A stretch of DNA of 49,969 nucleotides. It comes from an uncultured Bacteroidia bacterium (GTDB taxonomy: Bacteria > Bacteroidota > Bacteroidia > J057 > CALDDN01). Positions 1-7,908 of the stretch are shown here, one piece after another. Location: the NCBI GenBank assembly GCA_937936615.1, contig CALDDN010000029.1:1-49969 (forward strand). The letters are read 5' to 3'. A program made the position numbers and the translations under genes. Numbering within the stretch: position 1 is the first letter of the stretch; the number at the start of each line of letters is the position of its first letter. The notes beneath the pieces were generated by a model. The model did no database searches, was not told the DNA's origin, and worked only from the letters and a program-made list of their open reading frames with translations.

Positions 1-699
1 CGCGGACGTCCCGGACAGAAAGCACTCTTCTATCCCGACAACCATAAGCTCGAAGCCGTCTGGACGGTCATTCCGGCCATCGGTATATCGGTCATGGTCA
101 TCTACGGTGTTACCATCTGGACGCATATCAACGACCCCGCACACGCCGAGGGGCCTGATGTCATCAATCTGGAAATAGTAGGCGAACAGTTCCAGTGGCG
201 GCTTCGCTACCCGGGTCAGGACAAGCAGCTGGGCAAGCACGAGTTCCGTCTCATTTCAGCCGAAAATCCGGTGGGGGTGGATACCAAGGACGGCAAAGCG
301 ATGGACGATGTCGTACCCATTGCCAAGGAAATCCATCTGCCGGTCGGTGCAAAAGTCAACCTGAACATCCGCGCCAAAGACGTGCTCCACGGCGTGTACA
401 TGCCCCAGTTTCGGGTCAACCTCTACGCCGTACCCGGTGCGCCTGCCAACTTCGCCTTCAAGCCAACCAAAACCACGGCAGAAATGCGCAAAGAGACCGG
501 CAATCCCAATTTCAACTACGAATTGGCGTGCTCGCAGCTCTGCGGCTCGGCCCACTGGAACATGCGGGCGATTATTATCGTAGAGAGCCAGGAAGAATAC
601 AACAAGTGGCTGGCTGAACAGCCGACCATAGCCTCGATTATGATGCCATCGCCCCCCGCACTTGGCGAAGACGCCCAAGCTTCAGCCGTCCGCCCCTGA
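1..699 (+). CDS. coxB: Cytochrome c oxidase subunit II (5' end missing)
   Basis: Subunit II of a heme-copper oxidase carries the CuA centre that takes electrons from cytochrome c. The reading frame is open from base 1, and the residues before the ATG of the ORF track (YPDNHKLEAVWTVIPAI) are typical subunit II, so the gene begins outside the window and position 94 is not the start. A transmembrane helix follows, then the periplasmic cupredoxin domain with the first CuA histidine in DVLHGVYMP and the loop CSQLCGSAHWNM, which supplies two Cys, His and Met. The usual Glu between the cysteines is Gln; that residue binds copper through its backbone carbonyl, so function is probably kept. No cytochrome c domain is fused to the C-terminus. 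coxA follows after 52 bp. Confidence 0.96.
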   Translation, partial: RGRPGQKALFYPDNHKLEAVWTVIPAIGISVMVIYGVTIWTHINDPAHAEGPDVINLEIVGEQFQWRLRYPGQDKQLGKHEFRLISAENPVGVDTKDGKAMDDVVPIAKEIHLPVGAKVNLNIRAKDVLHGVYMPQFRVNLYAVPGAPANFAFKPTKTTAEMRKETGNPNFNYELACSQLCGSAHWNMRAIIIVESQEEYNKWLAEQPTIASIMMPSPPALGEDAQASAVRP

Positions 700-751
700 C
701 AACTCCCCAATTACTTGAAATAATCCTGAATCCTAATTTCAATCATATCCC

Positions 752-2734
752 ATGGCTGCAGAATTGACGCACGGCACCGCCACGGCCCACGACGTGCACG
801 CCGGCCATCATGCGCACGACGACCACGCGCATGAACACCACCACAAGGATACCTTCTGGACGAAGTACGTCTTCAGCCAGGACCACAAAATGATCGCCAA
901 GCAGTTCCTGATCACCGGCATGATCATGGGCTTTATTGGCGGTCTGATGTCGGTCATTTTTCGCATCCAGCTCGCCTATCCGGGCGAATCCTTTCCCATT
1001 CTGGAAAGTATTTTAGGCAAATGGGCACCGGGCGGCGTACTCGATCCCAATTTCTACATGGCTCTGGTAACGCTGCACGGTACGATCATGGTGTTTTTCG
1101 TACTGACGGCAGGCCTGAGCGGTACCTTCAGTAACCTGCTCATTCCGCTGCAAATCGGTGCGCGGGATATGGCCTCGCCTTTCATGAACATGCTCTCGTA
1201 CTGGTTTTTCTTCCTCTCGTCGGTGGTGATGATCATCTCGATCTTTATCGAGACAGGCCCTGCGGCTGCTGGCTGGACGGTCTATCCCCCGCTGAGTGCG
1301 CTGCCTCAAGCCATGCCGGGGTCGGGCCTGGGTATGACCCTCTGGCTGGTGAGTATGGTACTCTTCATTGCCTCGGTGCTGCTCGGTGGCCTGAACTACG
1401 TTACGACCGTCCTCAACATGCGCACCAAAGGCATGACCATGACCCGCATGCCGCTGACAGTTTGGGCCTTCCTGCTGACGGCTATCGTGGGCATTATTTC
1501 GTTCCCGGTGCTGGTCTCAGCCTGCGTGCTGCTGATTTTTGACCGCAGCCTGGGTACGAGCTTCTATCTGTCGGAAATCTATGTCTCGGGTATGCATCTG
1601 CCCAACGAGGGCGGCAGTGTGGTTCTTTACCAGCACCTGTTCTGGTTCCTGGGCCACCCCGAAGTATACATCATCCTGATGCCGGCCCTGGGCATCACCT
1701 CGCAGGTCATCGCGACCAATGCCCGCAAGCCCATTTTTGGCTACCGCGCCATGATCGGCTCGCTGCTTGGCATTTCGCTGCTCTCGTTCATCGTGTGGGG
1801 ACACCACATGTTCGTTTCGGGCATGAATCCGTTCCTGGGAACGATCTTCGTCATAGCTACAGTCATCATCGCCATTCCTTCGGCGGTCAAGACGTTCAAC
1901 TACCTGGCTACGCTCTGGCGGGGCAACCTGCAGTTTACACCGGCGATGATGTTTGCCGTGGGTCTGGTTTCGCTCTTCGTGGCGGGCGGTCTGACGGGCC
2001 TTTACCTGGCAAACGCCCCGATGGATGTGCCGCTGCACAACACCTACTTTGTAGTCGCGCACTTCCACATTGTGATGGGTGCCTCGGCCATGTTCGGGAT
2101 GTTCTCGGGCGTTTACCACTGGTTCCCGCGCATGTTCGGGCGCATGATGAACAAGCAGCTGGGCTACGTCCACTTCTGGCTGACCTTTGCCTCGGCCTAT
2201 CTGGTGTTTTTCCCGATGCACTTCATTGGTCTGGCCGGTGTTCCGCGTCGCTACTACGCCTTTACCGAGTTCGACCTCGGCTCCTATTTCATGGATCTGA
2301 ATGTCCTGATCACCATCGGGGCCATCATCGGCGTGGGGGCGCAGTTCATTTTTGCCTACAACTTTATCACGAGTGCCCTCTGGGGCCGTCGTGCACCTAA
2401 AAACCCCTGGAAATCGAACACCCTGGAGTGGACCGCTCCCGTCGAGCACCTGCACGGCAACTGGCCGGGGGAAATTCCGACGGTACACCGCTGGCCCTAC
2501 GACTACAGCCGTCCCGATGCGCCGGTCGACTACCTGCCCCAGCACATCAGCGACGAGCAGCTGGCCGCCGGCTACAAATACTGGCTGGAGGATCAGGACG
2601 AGAGCGATCACGGCTCCGGTGGCGGCGAACCCGATTCGCCGCCGGTAACCGATCCGCCGGTGGTTGACAAGACACCGGAACGGGTCTATCGCCGCCCCGA
2701 ATCGAGCGATCCGGCCTCCGAGGGCGCGGCCTGA
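752..2734 (+). CDS. coxA: Cytochrome c oxidase subunit I
   Basis: This 660-residue protein is the catalytic subunit of an aa3/caa3-type proton-pumping oxidase. The heme a ligand lies in TLHGTIM (about residue 109). The CuB His and cross-linked Tyr are in GHPEVY (about 301-306), whose Glu marks the A1-type D channel. CuB histidines are in WGHHMF, and the heme a3 and a ligands in VVAHFHIVMG. The K-channel Lys is present in SAVKTFNY. About twelve membrane helices are visible. Two extensions are unusual: a very His-rich N-terminus (AGHHAHDDHAHEHHH) and an acidic, Pro-rich C-terminal tail of roughly 70 residues. The ATG at 752 precedes the His-rich segment directly; no clear Shine-Dalgarno is seen. 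A strong terminator follows the stop. Confidence 0.98.
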   Translation: MAAELTHGTATAHDVHAGHHAHDDHAHEHHHKDTFWTKYVFSQDHKMIAKQFLITGMIMGFIGGLMSVIFRIQLAYPGESFPILESILGKWAPGGVLDPNFYMALVTLHGTIMVFFVLTAGLSGTFSNLLIPLQIGARDMASPFMNMLSYWFFFLSSVVMIISIFIETGPAAAGWTVYPPLSALPQAMPGSGLGMTLWLVSMVLFIASVLLGGLNYVTTVLNMRTKGMTMTRMPLTVWAFLLTAIVGIISFPVLVSACVLLIFDRSLGTSFYLSEIYVSGMHLPNEGGSVVLYQHLFWFLGHPEVYIILMPALGITSQVIATNARKPIFGYRAMIGSLLGISLLSFIVWGHHMFVSGMNPFLGTIFVIATVIIAIPSAVKTFNYLATLWRGNLQFTPAMMFAVGLVSLFVAGGLTGLYLANAPMDVPLHNTYFVVAHFHIVMGASAMFGMFSGVYHWFPRMFGRMMNKQLGYVHFWLTFASAYLVFFPMHFIGLAGVPRRYYAFTEFDLGSYFMDLNVLITIGAIIGVGAQFIFAYNFITSALWGRRAPKNPWKSNTLEWTAPVEHLHGNWPGEIPTVHRWPYDYSRPDAPVDYLPQHISDEQLAAGYKYWLEDQDESDHGSGGGEPDSPPVTDPPVVDKTPERVYRRPESSDPASEGAA

Positions 2735-2749
2735 ATCTGACACAAAAAC

Positions 2750-2776
2750 AAAGGGGGCGGCAACGCCCCTTTTTTT
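2750..2776 (+). terminator. Rho-independent terminator after coxA
   Basis: A 10-bp stem (AAAGGGGGCG with CGCCCCTTTT, one G-T pair) closes a GCAA tetraloop of the stable GNRA class and runs into seven T residues. It lies 16 bp past the coxA stop and 12 bp before the ctaA ATG, so it should end or attenuate the coxB-coxA transcript inside the oxidase cluster. Confidence 0.85.
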
Positions 2777-2787
2777 ACGCTCAATCC

Positions 2788-3834
2788 ATGTCCGAATCCA
2801 AAACAGTTTCTGCAGTGCCACGCGGCCTCTGGAGTGCGAGTTTTCGGGCGGCCCGCCTGACCGATGCCGCCGAACGCCGCTACCGGCTGGTGGGCCTGCT
2901 GACCATCGGTCTGGTTTTTCTGGTAATTCTGGCGGGTGGTATTGTGCGGGCAACGGGTAGCGGCATGGGCTGCCCCGACTGGCCCAAGTGCTTCGGCAGC
3001 TGGGTACCGCCCACGCACGAGAGCCAGCTTCCGTCCGACTACCAGACCCGCTACAACGTCCACGGCCACGGGGTCGAACCTTTCAACGCCGCCAAAACCT
3101 GGACCGAATACATCAACCGCCTGCTGGGGGCCCTGTCCGGAGTTTTGGTCTTTGGGCTGGTGCTGGCTGCCGTGCCGCTGCGCACGCGCACGCTCCTGCC
3201 ACTGGCCCTTGCGGGTATCGCCTTCGTGCTGATGGCCTTTCAGGGCTGGCTGGGAGCGCAGGTGGTCGATTCCAATCTGGCACCTTATATGGTGAGCCTG
3301 CATATGCTGGTGGCCCTTGTGATCCAGTTTATTCTGGTGGCGGCGGTGGCGTGGCGCACTACTCCCGTGCTGGATGTGCCTCTGCGTCGGCTGGGCCTGC
3401 TGCGGTCAGCTACGCTGGCCTTTCTGCTGCTGGTGCTGGCGCAGATTCTGCTGGGCACCCGGGTGCGTGAGGCCGTCGATGTGGCCGCCCTCGAAATTTC
3501 AGACCGGGCCGGCTGGGTCGATGGGCTGGGCCTCGTTTACTATGTGCATCGTTCTTTTTCGATCCTGCTGGTATCAGGGAGCGTGGGCTTGGGCTGGCTC
3601 CTGTATGAGTATACACGCCAGTTGGGACACCTGTACTACATGGTATCGGTTCTCTTTATGCTGCTGGCTGCAGAAGTGCTGCTGGGTGTTGTGCTGGCCT
3701 ACGCGGGCTTTCCGGCTTGGGCGCAGCCTTTGCACCTGCTTCTGGGCAGCGGGCTTGCGGTGGCGGTGTTCTTTATATTTATGGTACTTTTGAAGCAAAA
3801 ACAAAGTCCGACCAACCGAACAAATCCTCTTTGA
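2788..3834 (+). CDS. ctaA: Heme A synthase (COX15/CtaA family)
   Basis: CtaA oxidises the C8 methyl group of heme O to a formyl group, giving the heme A needed by CoxA. The 348-residue protein shows eight membrane helices in two halves and the family signature GGIVRATGSGMGCPDWPKC with its Cys pair. Histidines sit where heme-ligand helices are expected: VSLHMLVA in the first half, YVHRSF and PLHLLLG in the second. The first family motif, normally E-x-x-H-R, reads EYINR here, so one of four expected histidines is Asn. ctaB follows after 18 bp. The ATG lies just past the coxA terminator. Confidence 0.93.
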   Translation: MSESKTVSAVPRGLWSASFRAARLTDAAERRYRLVGLLTIGLVFLVILAGGIVRATGSGMGCPDWPKCFGSWVPPTHESQLPSDYQTRYNVHGHGVEPFNAAKTWTEYINRLLGALSGVLVFGLVLAAVPLRTRTLLPLALAGIAFVLMAFQGWLGAQVVDSNLAPYMVSLHMLVALVIQFILVAAVAWRTTPVLDVPLRRLGLLRSATLAFLLLVLAQILLGTRVREAVDVAALEISDRAGWVDGLGLVYYVHRSFSILLVSGSVGLGWLLYEYTRQLGHLYYMVSVLFMLLAAEVLLGVVLAYAGFPAWAQPLHLLLGSGLAVAVFFIFMVLLKQKQSPTNRTNPL

Positions 3835-3852
3835 TCCCAATTTGATCAGCCT

Positions 3853-4758
3853 GTGTTGAACGATAAAACACTGGAGCCTGCAGCTGCCGCAACGGTGGGC
3901 CTGCGGGTCTCGGATTATGTGCAGCTAGGCAAGCTGCGGCTCTCGCTCGTTGTCGTCTTCTCGGCGGGCATGGCCTATCTCATCGGCTCGCCCGAACCAA
4001 CCGACTGGCTGGGCTTTCTGGCCCTGATATTCGGGGGGCTGTTGGTAACCCTGTCGGCCAATGCGTGGAACGAATTGATCGAAATCCGCACCGATGCCCT
4101 GATGGCCCGCACGGCCCAACGCCCGCTGCCGACGCGCCGCATGGCCCGTCGCGATGCCGTTCTCTTTGGACTGGGAGCGGGCCTGCTGGGGCTGCTGACC
4201 CTTGCCTTGGGGGCCAATCTGCTGTGTGGGGTGCTGGCCCTGCTCTCACTGCTGCTCTATGCAGCGGTCTATACCCCGCTCAAGCGGGTAGGGTCGATCT
4301 GCGTGCTGGTTGGGGCGGTGCCGGGTGCATTGCCAGTGGTGATTGGCTGGGCAGCAGCGCGGGGCAGTCTGGGACCCGAAGCCTGGCTGCTCTTTGCGCT
4401 GCAGTTTGTGTGGCAGCTGCCCCATTTTTTTGCCATTGCCTGGCTGGCGCACGACGAATACCGCAAGGCGGGTTTCTCGATGCTGCCCTGGGGCGGTTCG
4501 CGCAGCGATTTGAATGCGCTGACGGTGCTGCTCTACACACTCCTGCTGTTGCCGCTGGCCTGGATGCCGCAGGAAATCGGCCTGACGGGTCAGGGCGCAA
4601 CCTATGCCCTGCTCTCTTTTGGCCTGCTTTTCACGGTGCAGGCCATTGGTCTGTGGGCGTACCAGACGCGCCGTTCGGCTCTGCAGCTCATGTTCGGATC
4701 GTTTCTCTACTTGCCCGCTGCACTCATCTCCATTCTGCTGGATCGAACGAACCTCTGA
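3853..4758 (+). CDS. ctaB: Protoheme IX farnesyltransferase (heme O synthase)
   Basis: CtaB attaches a farnesyl group to protoheme to make heme O, the substrate of CtaA. It is a UbiA-type prenyltransferase of 301 residues with about eight or nine membrane helices. The first aspartate-rich motif appears as NELIEIRTD followed by ALMARTAQRPLPTRRM. The first Asp of the classic N-x-x-x-D-x-x-x-D is Glu here, and the second is kept. The second conserved loop contains WLAHDEYRKAGFSMLP. No ATG is available: the start is GTG at 3853 or the adjoining TTG at 3856. ctaA lies immediately upstream, so the two heme genes are probably cotranscribed. Confidence 0.93.
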   Translation: MLNDKTLEPAAAATVGLRVSDYVQLGKLRLSLVVVFSAGMAYLIGSPEPTDWLGFLALIFGGLLVTLSANAWNELIEIRTDALMARTAQRPLPTRRMARRDAVLFGLGAGLLGLLTLALGANLLCGVLALLSLLLYAAVYTPLKRVGSICVLVGAVPGALPVVIGWAAARGSLGPEAWLLFALQFVWQLPHFFAIAWLAHDEYRKAGFSMLPWGGSRSDLNALTVLLYTLLLLPLAWMPQEIGLTGQGATYALLSFGLLFTVQAIGLWAYQTRRSALQLMFGSFLYLPAALISILLDRTNL

Positions 4759-4791
4759 TCCGCAGGACTTGTTTTATTGACTGACCCGATT

Positions 4792-4800
4792 TAATTTTTG
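4792..4800 (+). promoter_or_regulatory. Possible -7 promoter box in front of subunit III
   Basis: TAATTTTTG resembles the Bacteroidota -7 element TAnnTTTG with one extra base. It ends exactly four bases before the ATG at 4805, the same spacing as at four other genes in this window. No convincing TTTG at -33 is seen, so this is a candidate only. If real, the subunit III mRNA would be nearly leaderless. Confidence 0.4.
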
Positions 4801-4804
4801 TACC

Positions 4805-5434
4805 ATGAGCCTGAGCCTCTCCACCAACCTGGCCGCCGAAGACCCGCGCCGCAGCTATGCCGTACGGTTCCTGATGATGTTGTACATCTTTTCGATGGTC
4901 ATGATTTTTGCCGGTTTCACCAGTGCAATGATCGTGAGCATGAACGACAATATGCGCAACCAGTCGTGGCAGCATTTTACGATGCCGCTCACCTTTGGCC
5001 TGAGTACCGTGGTGGCCATAGCCAGCAGCCTGACTTTCTGGTGGGCCTACCGTGCCGCCAAGCGCGACCGCCTAGCCCAAATCAACCAAGGTCTGGTCGC
5101 TACCCTGGTGCTGGCCGTGCTGTTTCTGGCCCTGCAGTACATCGGCTTTGGCGAGCTTTACGAAGCAGGAGTCCGTTTTGTGGATAACAGTGCCAAATTA
5201 GGCACCAACGTCAAAGTCAACAACGTATCCGGTTCGTTTTTTCTGCTGCTGACGGGGGCGCATGCCGCCCACATCGTCGCAGGCATCGTGGTACTGATCG
5301 TGCAGATCATTCGCGCACTGATGTTCCGGATCAATGCCCGCCGTACGCAGGGCCTGTACCTGGCTGGGCTGTTCTGGCACGCGCTAACCGTTCTCTGGAT
5401 TTATTTGTTCGTCTTTCTGTCGGTTATTTATTGA
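4805..5434 (+). CDS. coxC: Cytochrome c oxidase subunit III (first copy)
   Basis: This 209-residue membrane protein belongs to the heme-copper oxidase subunit III family, a structural subunit lining the core of the complex. Five helices are visible. The C-terminal pair has the family features GAHAAHIVAGIVVL and GLFWHALTVLWIYLF, in which the His-x-x-x-x-x-W segment is typical. It is shorter than seven-helix subunit III, as usual in five-helix bacterial forms. A second family member follows 66 bp downstream; paired subunit III genes are common in Bacteroidota. The gene may have its own promoter (see 4792-4800). Confidence 0.93.
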   Translation: MSLSLSTNLAAEDPRRSYAVRFLMMLYIFSMVMIFAGFTSAMIVSMNDNMRNQSWQHFTMPLTFGLSTVVAIASSLTFWWAYRAAKRDRLAQINQGLVATLVLAVLFLALQYIGFGELYEAGVRFVDNSAKLGTNVKVNNVSGSFFLLLTGAHAAHIVAGIVVLIVQIIRALMFRINARRTQGLYLAGLFWHALTVLWIYLFVFLSVIY

Positions 5435-5500
5435 GAGCGATTGATAAAAAGACCCCATTGCTTAATTTAGCTTGCTGAATTTATCGGCACCCTCAGAATC

Positions 5501-6229
5501 ATGGCCACTACAACGCTGACTCCCCAATCGCATTCTTCCGAACCCAAGGACTTGCAAGGCCCGTGGCAAGGTGGCGACGTGCTGCCCTTCGGCTCGCGCT
5601 ACGGCAAGCTGATGATGTGGTTCTTCCTGCTTTCGGACGCCTTCACGTTCTCGGGGCTGCTGGTCTCCTATGGCCTGCTGCGCTACAGCCACGAGTACTG
5701 GCCCAACCCTGAAAAAGTTTTCTCCTCATTCCCGGGCATTGCAGACTACGGCTGGCCTCTCGTTTTTGTAGGTCTGATGACTTTCATCCTCATCATGTCC
5801 AGCGTAACGATGGTACTGGCAGTCGATGCGGGCCATAAACGCGACCAGAACAAGGTTACTCTCTACCTGTTCCTTACCATTCTGGGTGGCATCGCTTTTC
5901 TGGGCTGCCAGGCTGCCGAATGGACCCATATGATCATGGAAGGCGCAACGCTAAGCAGGAACCCCTTCGGGCCAAACTTTGACCCCGCCAACCACGTGCT
6001 TGACTTCAATAGCCCCCAAGTATTTGCCCAGCTTTTCTTTGGTATCACCGGTTTTCACGGTGCGCACGTATTCAGTGGCGTGATCATTCTGCTGGTGATT
6101 TTCAATAATGTCGTCAAAGGGGTTTACCAGCGCACCGGCGACTACGAAATGGTTGAAAAGGTCGGCCTCTATTGGCACTTTGTCGACCTGGTTTGGGTAT
6201 TCGTTTTCACCCTTTTCTATCTGATCTGA
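5501..6229 (+). CDS. Cytochrome c oxidase subunit III (second copy)
   Basis: This 242-residue paralogue of the preceding gene has a longer soluble N-terminus and five helices. Family features are FFLLSDAFTFSGLL near the first helix, GITGFHGAHVFSGVI in the fourth and YWHFVDLVWVFVFTLFYL at the end. The Glu in LGCQAAEW is also typical of subunit III. Both copies are intact and clearly different in sequence, so this is an old duplication with both products probably present in the oxidase. The 45-bp gap to the subunit IV gene suggests cotranscription. Confidence 0.94.
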   Translation: MATTTLTPQSHSSEPKDLQGPWQGGDVLPFGSRYGKLMMWFFLLSDAFTFSGLLVSYGLLRYSHEYWPNPEKVFSSFPGIADYGWPLVFVGLMTFILIMSSVTMVLAVDAGHKRDQNKVTLYLFLTILGGIAFLGCQAAEWTHMIMEGATLSRNPFGPNFDPANHVLDFNSPQVFAQLFFGITGFHGAHVFSGVIILLVIFNNVVKGVYQRTGDYEMVEKVGLYWHFVDLVWVFVFTLFYLI

Positions 6230-6274
6230 TCTGGTTGCTGAATATCCTTTATCTGACCTCAATCTAACCCTGAT

Positions 6275-6631
6275 ATGGAACACAGCGCAGCACACGGCCC
6301 CTCGGGCGACCACAGCCACGGCGGCGACCACCTCGAAGCGCACGGCTCGGTCTTCAAGCGCATCTGGGTACCGTTTTTCATTCTCTTCGGTCTGACGGCT
6401 CTCGAATTCCTGATTGCCTTCACCATGCCAAGCGGCCTGCTCCGTACCATCATCTTCCTGTTCCTGACCGTTCTCAAGGCTTTCTACATCATCGCCTACT
6501 TCATGCACATGAAGTTCGAGCGCATCGGCCTGGTTTATTCGGTCGGAATTCCCTTTCTGTTTGTCGTCTACCTGGTGATCTTGCTGCTCGTCGAAGGCGG
6601 CTACATCTACAATAACACGTATGGCGGATGA
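6275..6631 (+). CDS. coxD: Cytochrome c oxidase subunit IV family protein
   Basis: A 118-residue protein with three membrane helices matches the small prokaryotic subunit IV family that stabilises caa3-type oxidases. The central segment LKAFYIIAYFMHMKFE is characteristic. The N-terminus is rich in His (HSAAHGPSGDHSHGGDH), echoing the His-rich start of CoxA. Its last 11 bases overlap the start of the SCO gene, so the two are translationally coupled. Confidence 0.9.
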   Translation: MEHSAAHGPSGDHSHGGDHLEAHGSVFKRIWVPFFILFGLTALEFLIAFTMPSGLLRTIIFLFLTVLKAFYIIAYFMHMKFERIGLVYSVGIPFLFVVYLVILLLVEGGYIYNNTYGG

Positions 6632-7322
6632 CGCGCCAGACGGCGGTAACCTGCTCAAAGCTCGATTCAAGTTTTTCGCAGCCCTCATCATCCTGCTGCT
6701 TCCGCTGCTGATCTGGTTTATCATCGCCCAGTTCGGCGAAACGCGCTGCAAGCCCCTGATGATGGTCCACAACTACCTGCCCTCCGGCGACTCCGTAGCC
6801 CATACACTGCCCCGCTTTCAGCTGATCAACCAGCGGGGCGAGCCTTTCACCGACGATTCACTCCGCGGATACTATCACGTGGCAAGTTTCATCTTCACCA
6901 CCTGCCCCGGTATCTGCATACCCATCACCGAGCACTTCGTCAGGCTTCAGGAAAAAGTCAAAGACGCTCCCGAGGTGCGCTTGGTATCCTACAGCGTCGA
7001 TCCTGAAACCGATACCCCCGAGGTGTTGCGCAAATACGCCAACAAACACGCAGCCATCCCCTACAAGTGGACGTTCCTCACCGGCCCCGATTCGGTCATC
7101 CTGAGCGTGGTACGCGACGGCTACAAACAGTCGGCCCTCAAAACCCCCGACGGCCCCGAAAAGGTAACGCACTCCGGATTCCTCGTGCTGGTCGACAAGG
7201 ACTTGCGTCCCCGAGGCTTCTACGATGTGCTCAACCCGCAGATCGGCAAAAAAGAGTTTGAACGGCTTGTCGAAGAAATCAACGTGCTGGGCTGCGAGTA
7301 CAACGCCCGCAAATCGGACTGA
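6621..7322 (+). CDS. SCO1/SenC copper chaperone
   Basis: SCO proteins deliver copper to, or reduce, the CuA site of subunit II. The 233-residue protein has one N-terminal membrane anchor (about residues 15-37) and a thioredoxin-like domain. The copper ligands are the cysteines of TTCPGICIPIT and the His of KVTHSGFLVLVDKD. The gene overlaps the subunit IV gene by 11 bp and lies in the oxidase cluster, which fits a role in assembling this enzyme. The start is fixed by the overlap and by the short charged segment before the membrane anchor. Confidence 0.95.
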   Translation: MADDAPDGGNLLKARFKFFAALIILLLPLLIWFIIAQFGETRCKPLMMVHNYLPSGDSVAHTLPRFQLINQRGEPFTDDSLRGYYHVASFIFTTCPGICIPITEHFVRLQEKVKDAPEVRLVSYSVDPETDTPEVLRKYANKHAAIPYKWTFLTGPDSVILSVVRDGYKQSALKTPDGPEKVTHSGFLVLVDKDLRPRGFYDVLNPQIGKKEFERLVEEINVLGCEYNARKSD

Positions 7323-7373
7323 ACGGGAATCTGAAACCGCCCGCCGGCGTTAGAATTGATAATCACTTCGACC

Positions 7374-7904
7374 ATGACCGACCGTATCTACCTGCCTCTG
7401 ATCGGTACCATTTCGGTACTGGTTCCCATCGTAGTGGCTCTTCTGCTTTACATCCCGCCCCAAGGGTTGTTCGTCGACAGCTTCAACGTCCGGCTCCTGC
7501 CCCTGCTCAACGCCTGCCTCAATAGCGCGGTGAGCATCCTGCTGGTGGCAGGCTTCATTTTCATCCGCCGCCGCCAGATTGCCTACCACCGCACCTGCAT
7601 GATCTCGGCCTTTATCCTATCGGCCCTGTTTCTGATCTCGTACGTGCTTTACCACCTGCAGACCGAATCGACCCCTTACGGGGGCGAGGGGGCCATCCGG
7701 TATGTATACTTTTTTGTTCTGCTGACGCACATCGTGCTGGCGGCGGGCGTGCTGCCACTGATCCTGCTGTCGGTGTACCGCGGCCTGGCGGGCCACTACG
7801 CCCAGCACCGGCGCATCGCCCGCTGGACCTTCCCGCTTTGGCTTTATGTCTCGGTAACGGGGGTGGTGGTCTACCTGATGATCTCGCCTTATTATCCGGC
7901 CTGA
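7374..7904 (+). CDS. DUF420 membrane protein
   Basis: A 176-residue protein with about five membrane helices matches the DUF420/YozB family, often encoded next to heme-copper oxidase and SCO genes and thought to help oxidase assembly; no reaction is established. Conserved features include NACLNSAVSILL, the His in IAYHRTCMISAF, the YVLYHLQT segment and the LLTHIVLAA helix. The ORF track starts at a TTG (7356), but the ATG at 7374 (MTDRIYLPL) is a better start. It ends 4 bp from the stop of the convergent amine-oxidase gene. Confidence 0.88.
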   Translation: MTDRIYLPLIGTISVLVPIVVALLLYIPPQGLFVDSFNVRLLPLLNACLNSAVSILLVAGFIFIRRRQIAYHRTCMISAFILSALFLISYVLYHLQTESTPYGGEGAIRYVYFFVLLTHIVLAAGVLPLILLSVYRGLAGHYAQHRRIARWTFPLWLYVSVTGVVVYLMISPYYPA

Positions 7905-7908
7905 GGCC

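Noticed and set aside
1517-2953. 478-codon ORF on the minus strand
   Set aside because: Antisense to coxA and ctaA, and it runs through the strong terminator.
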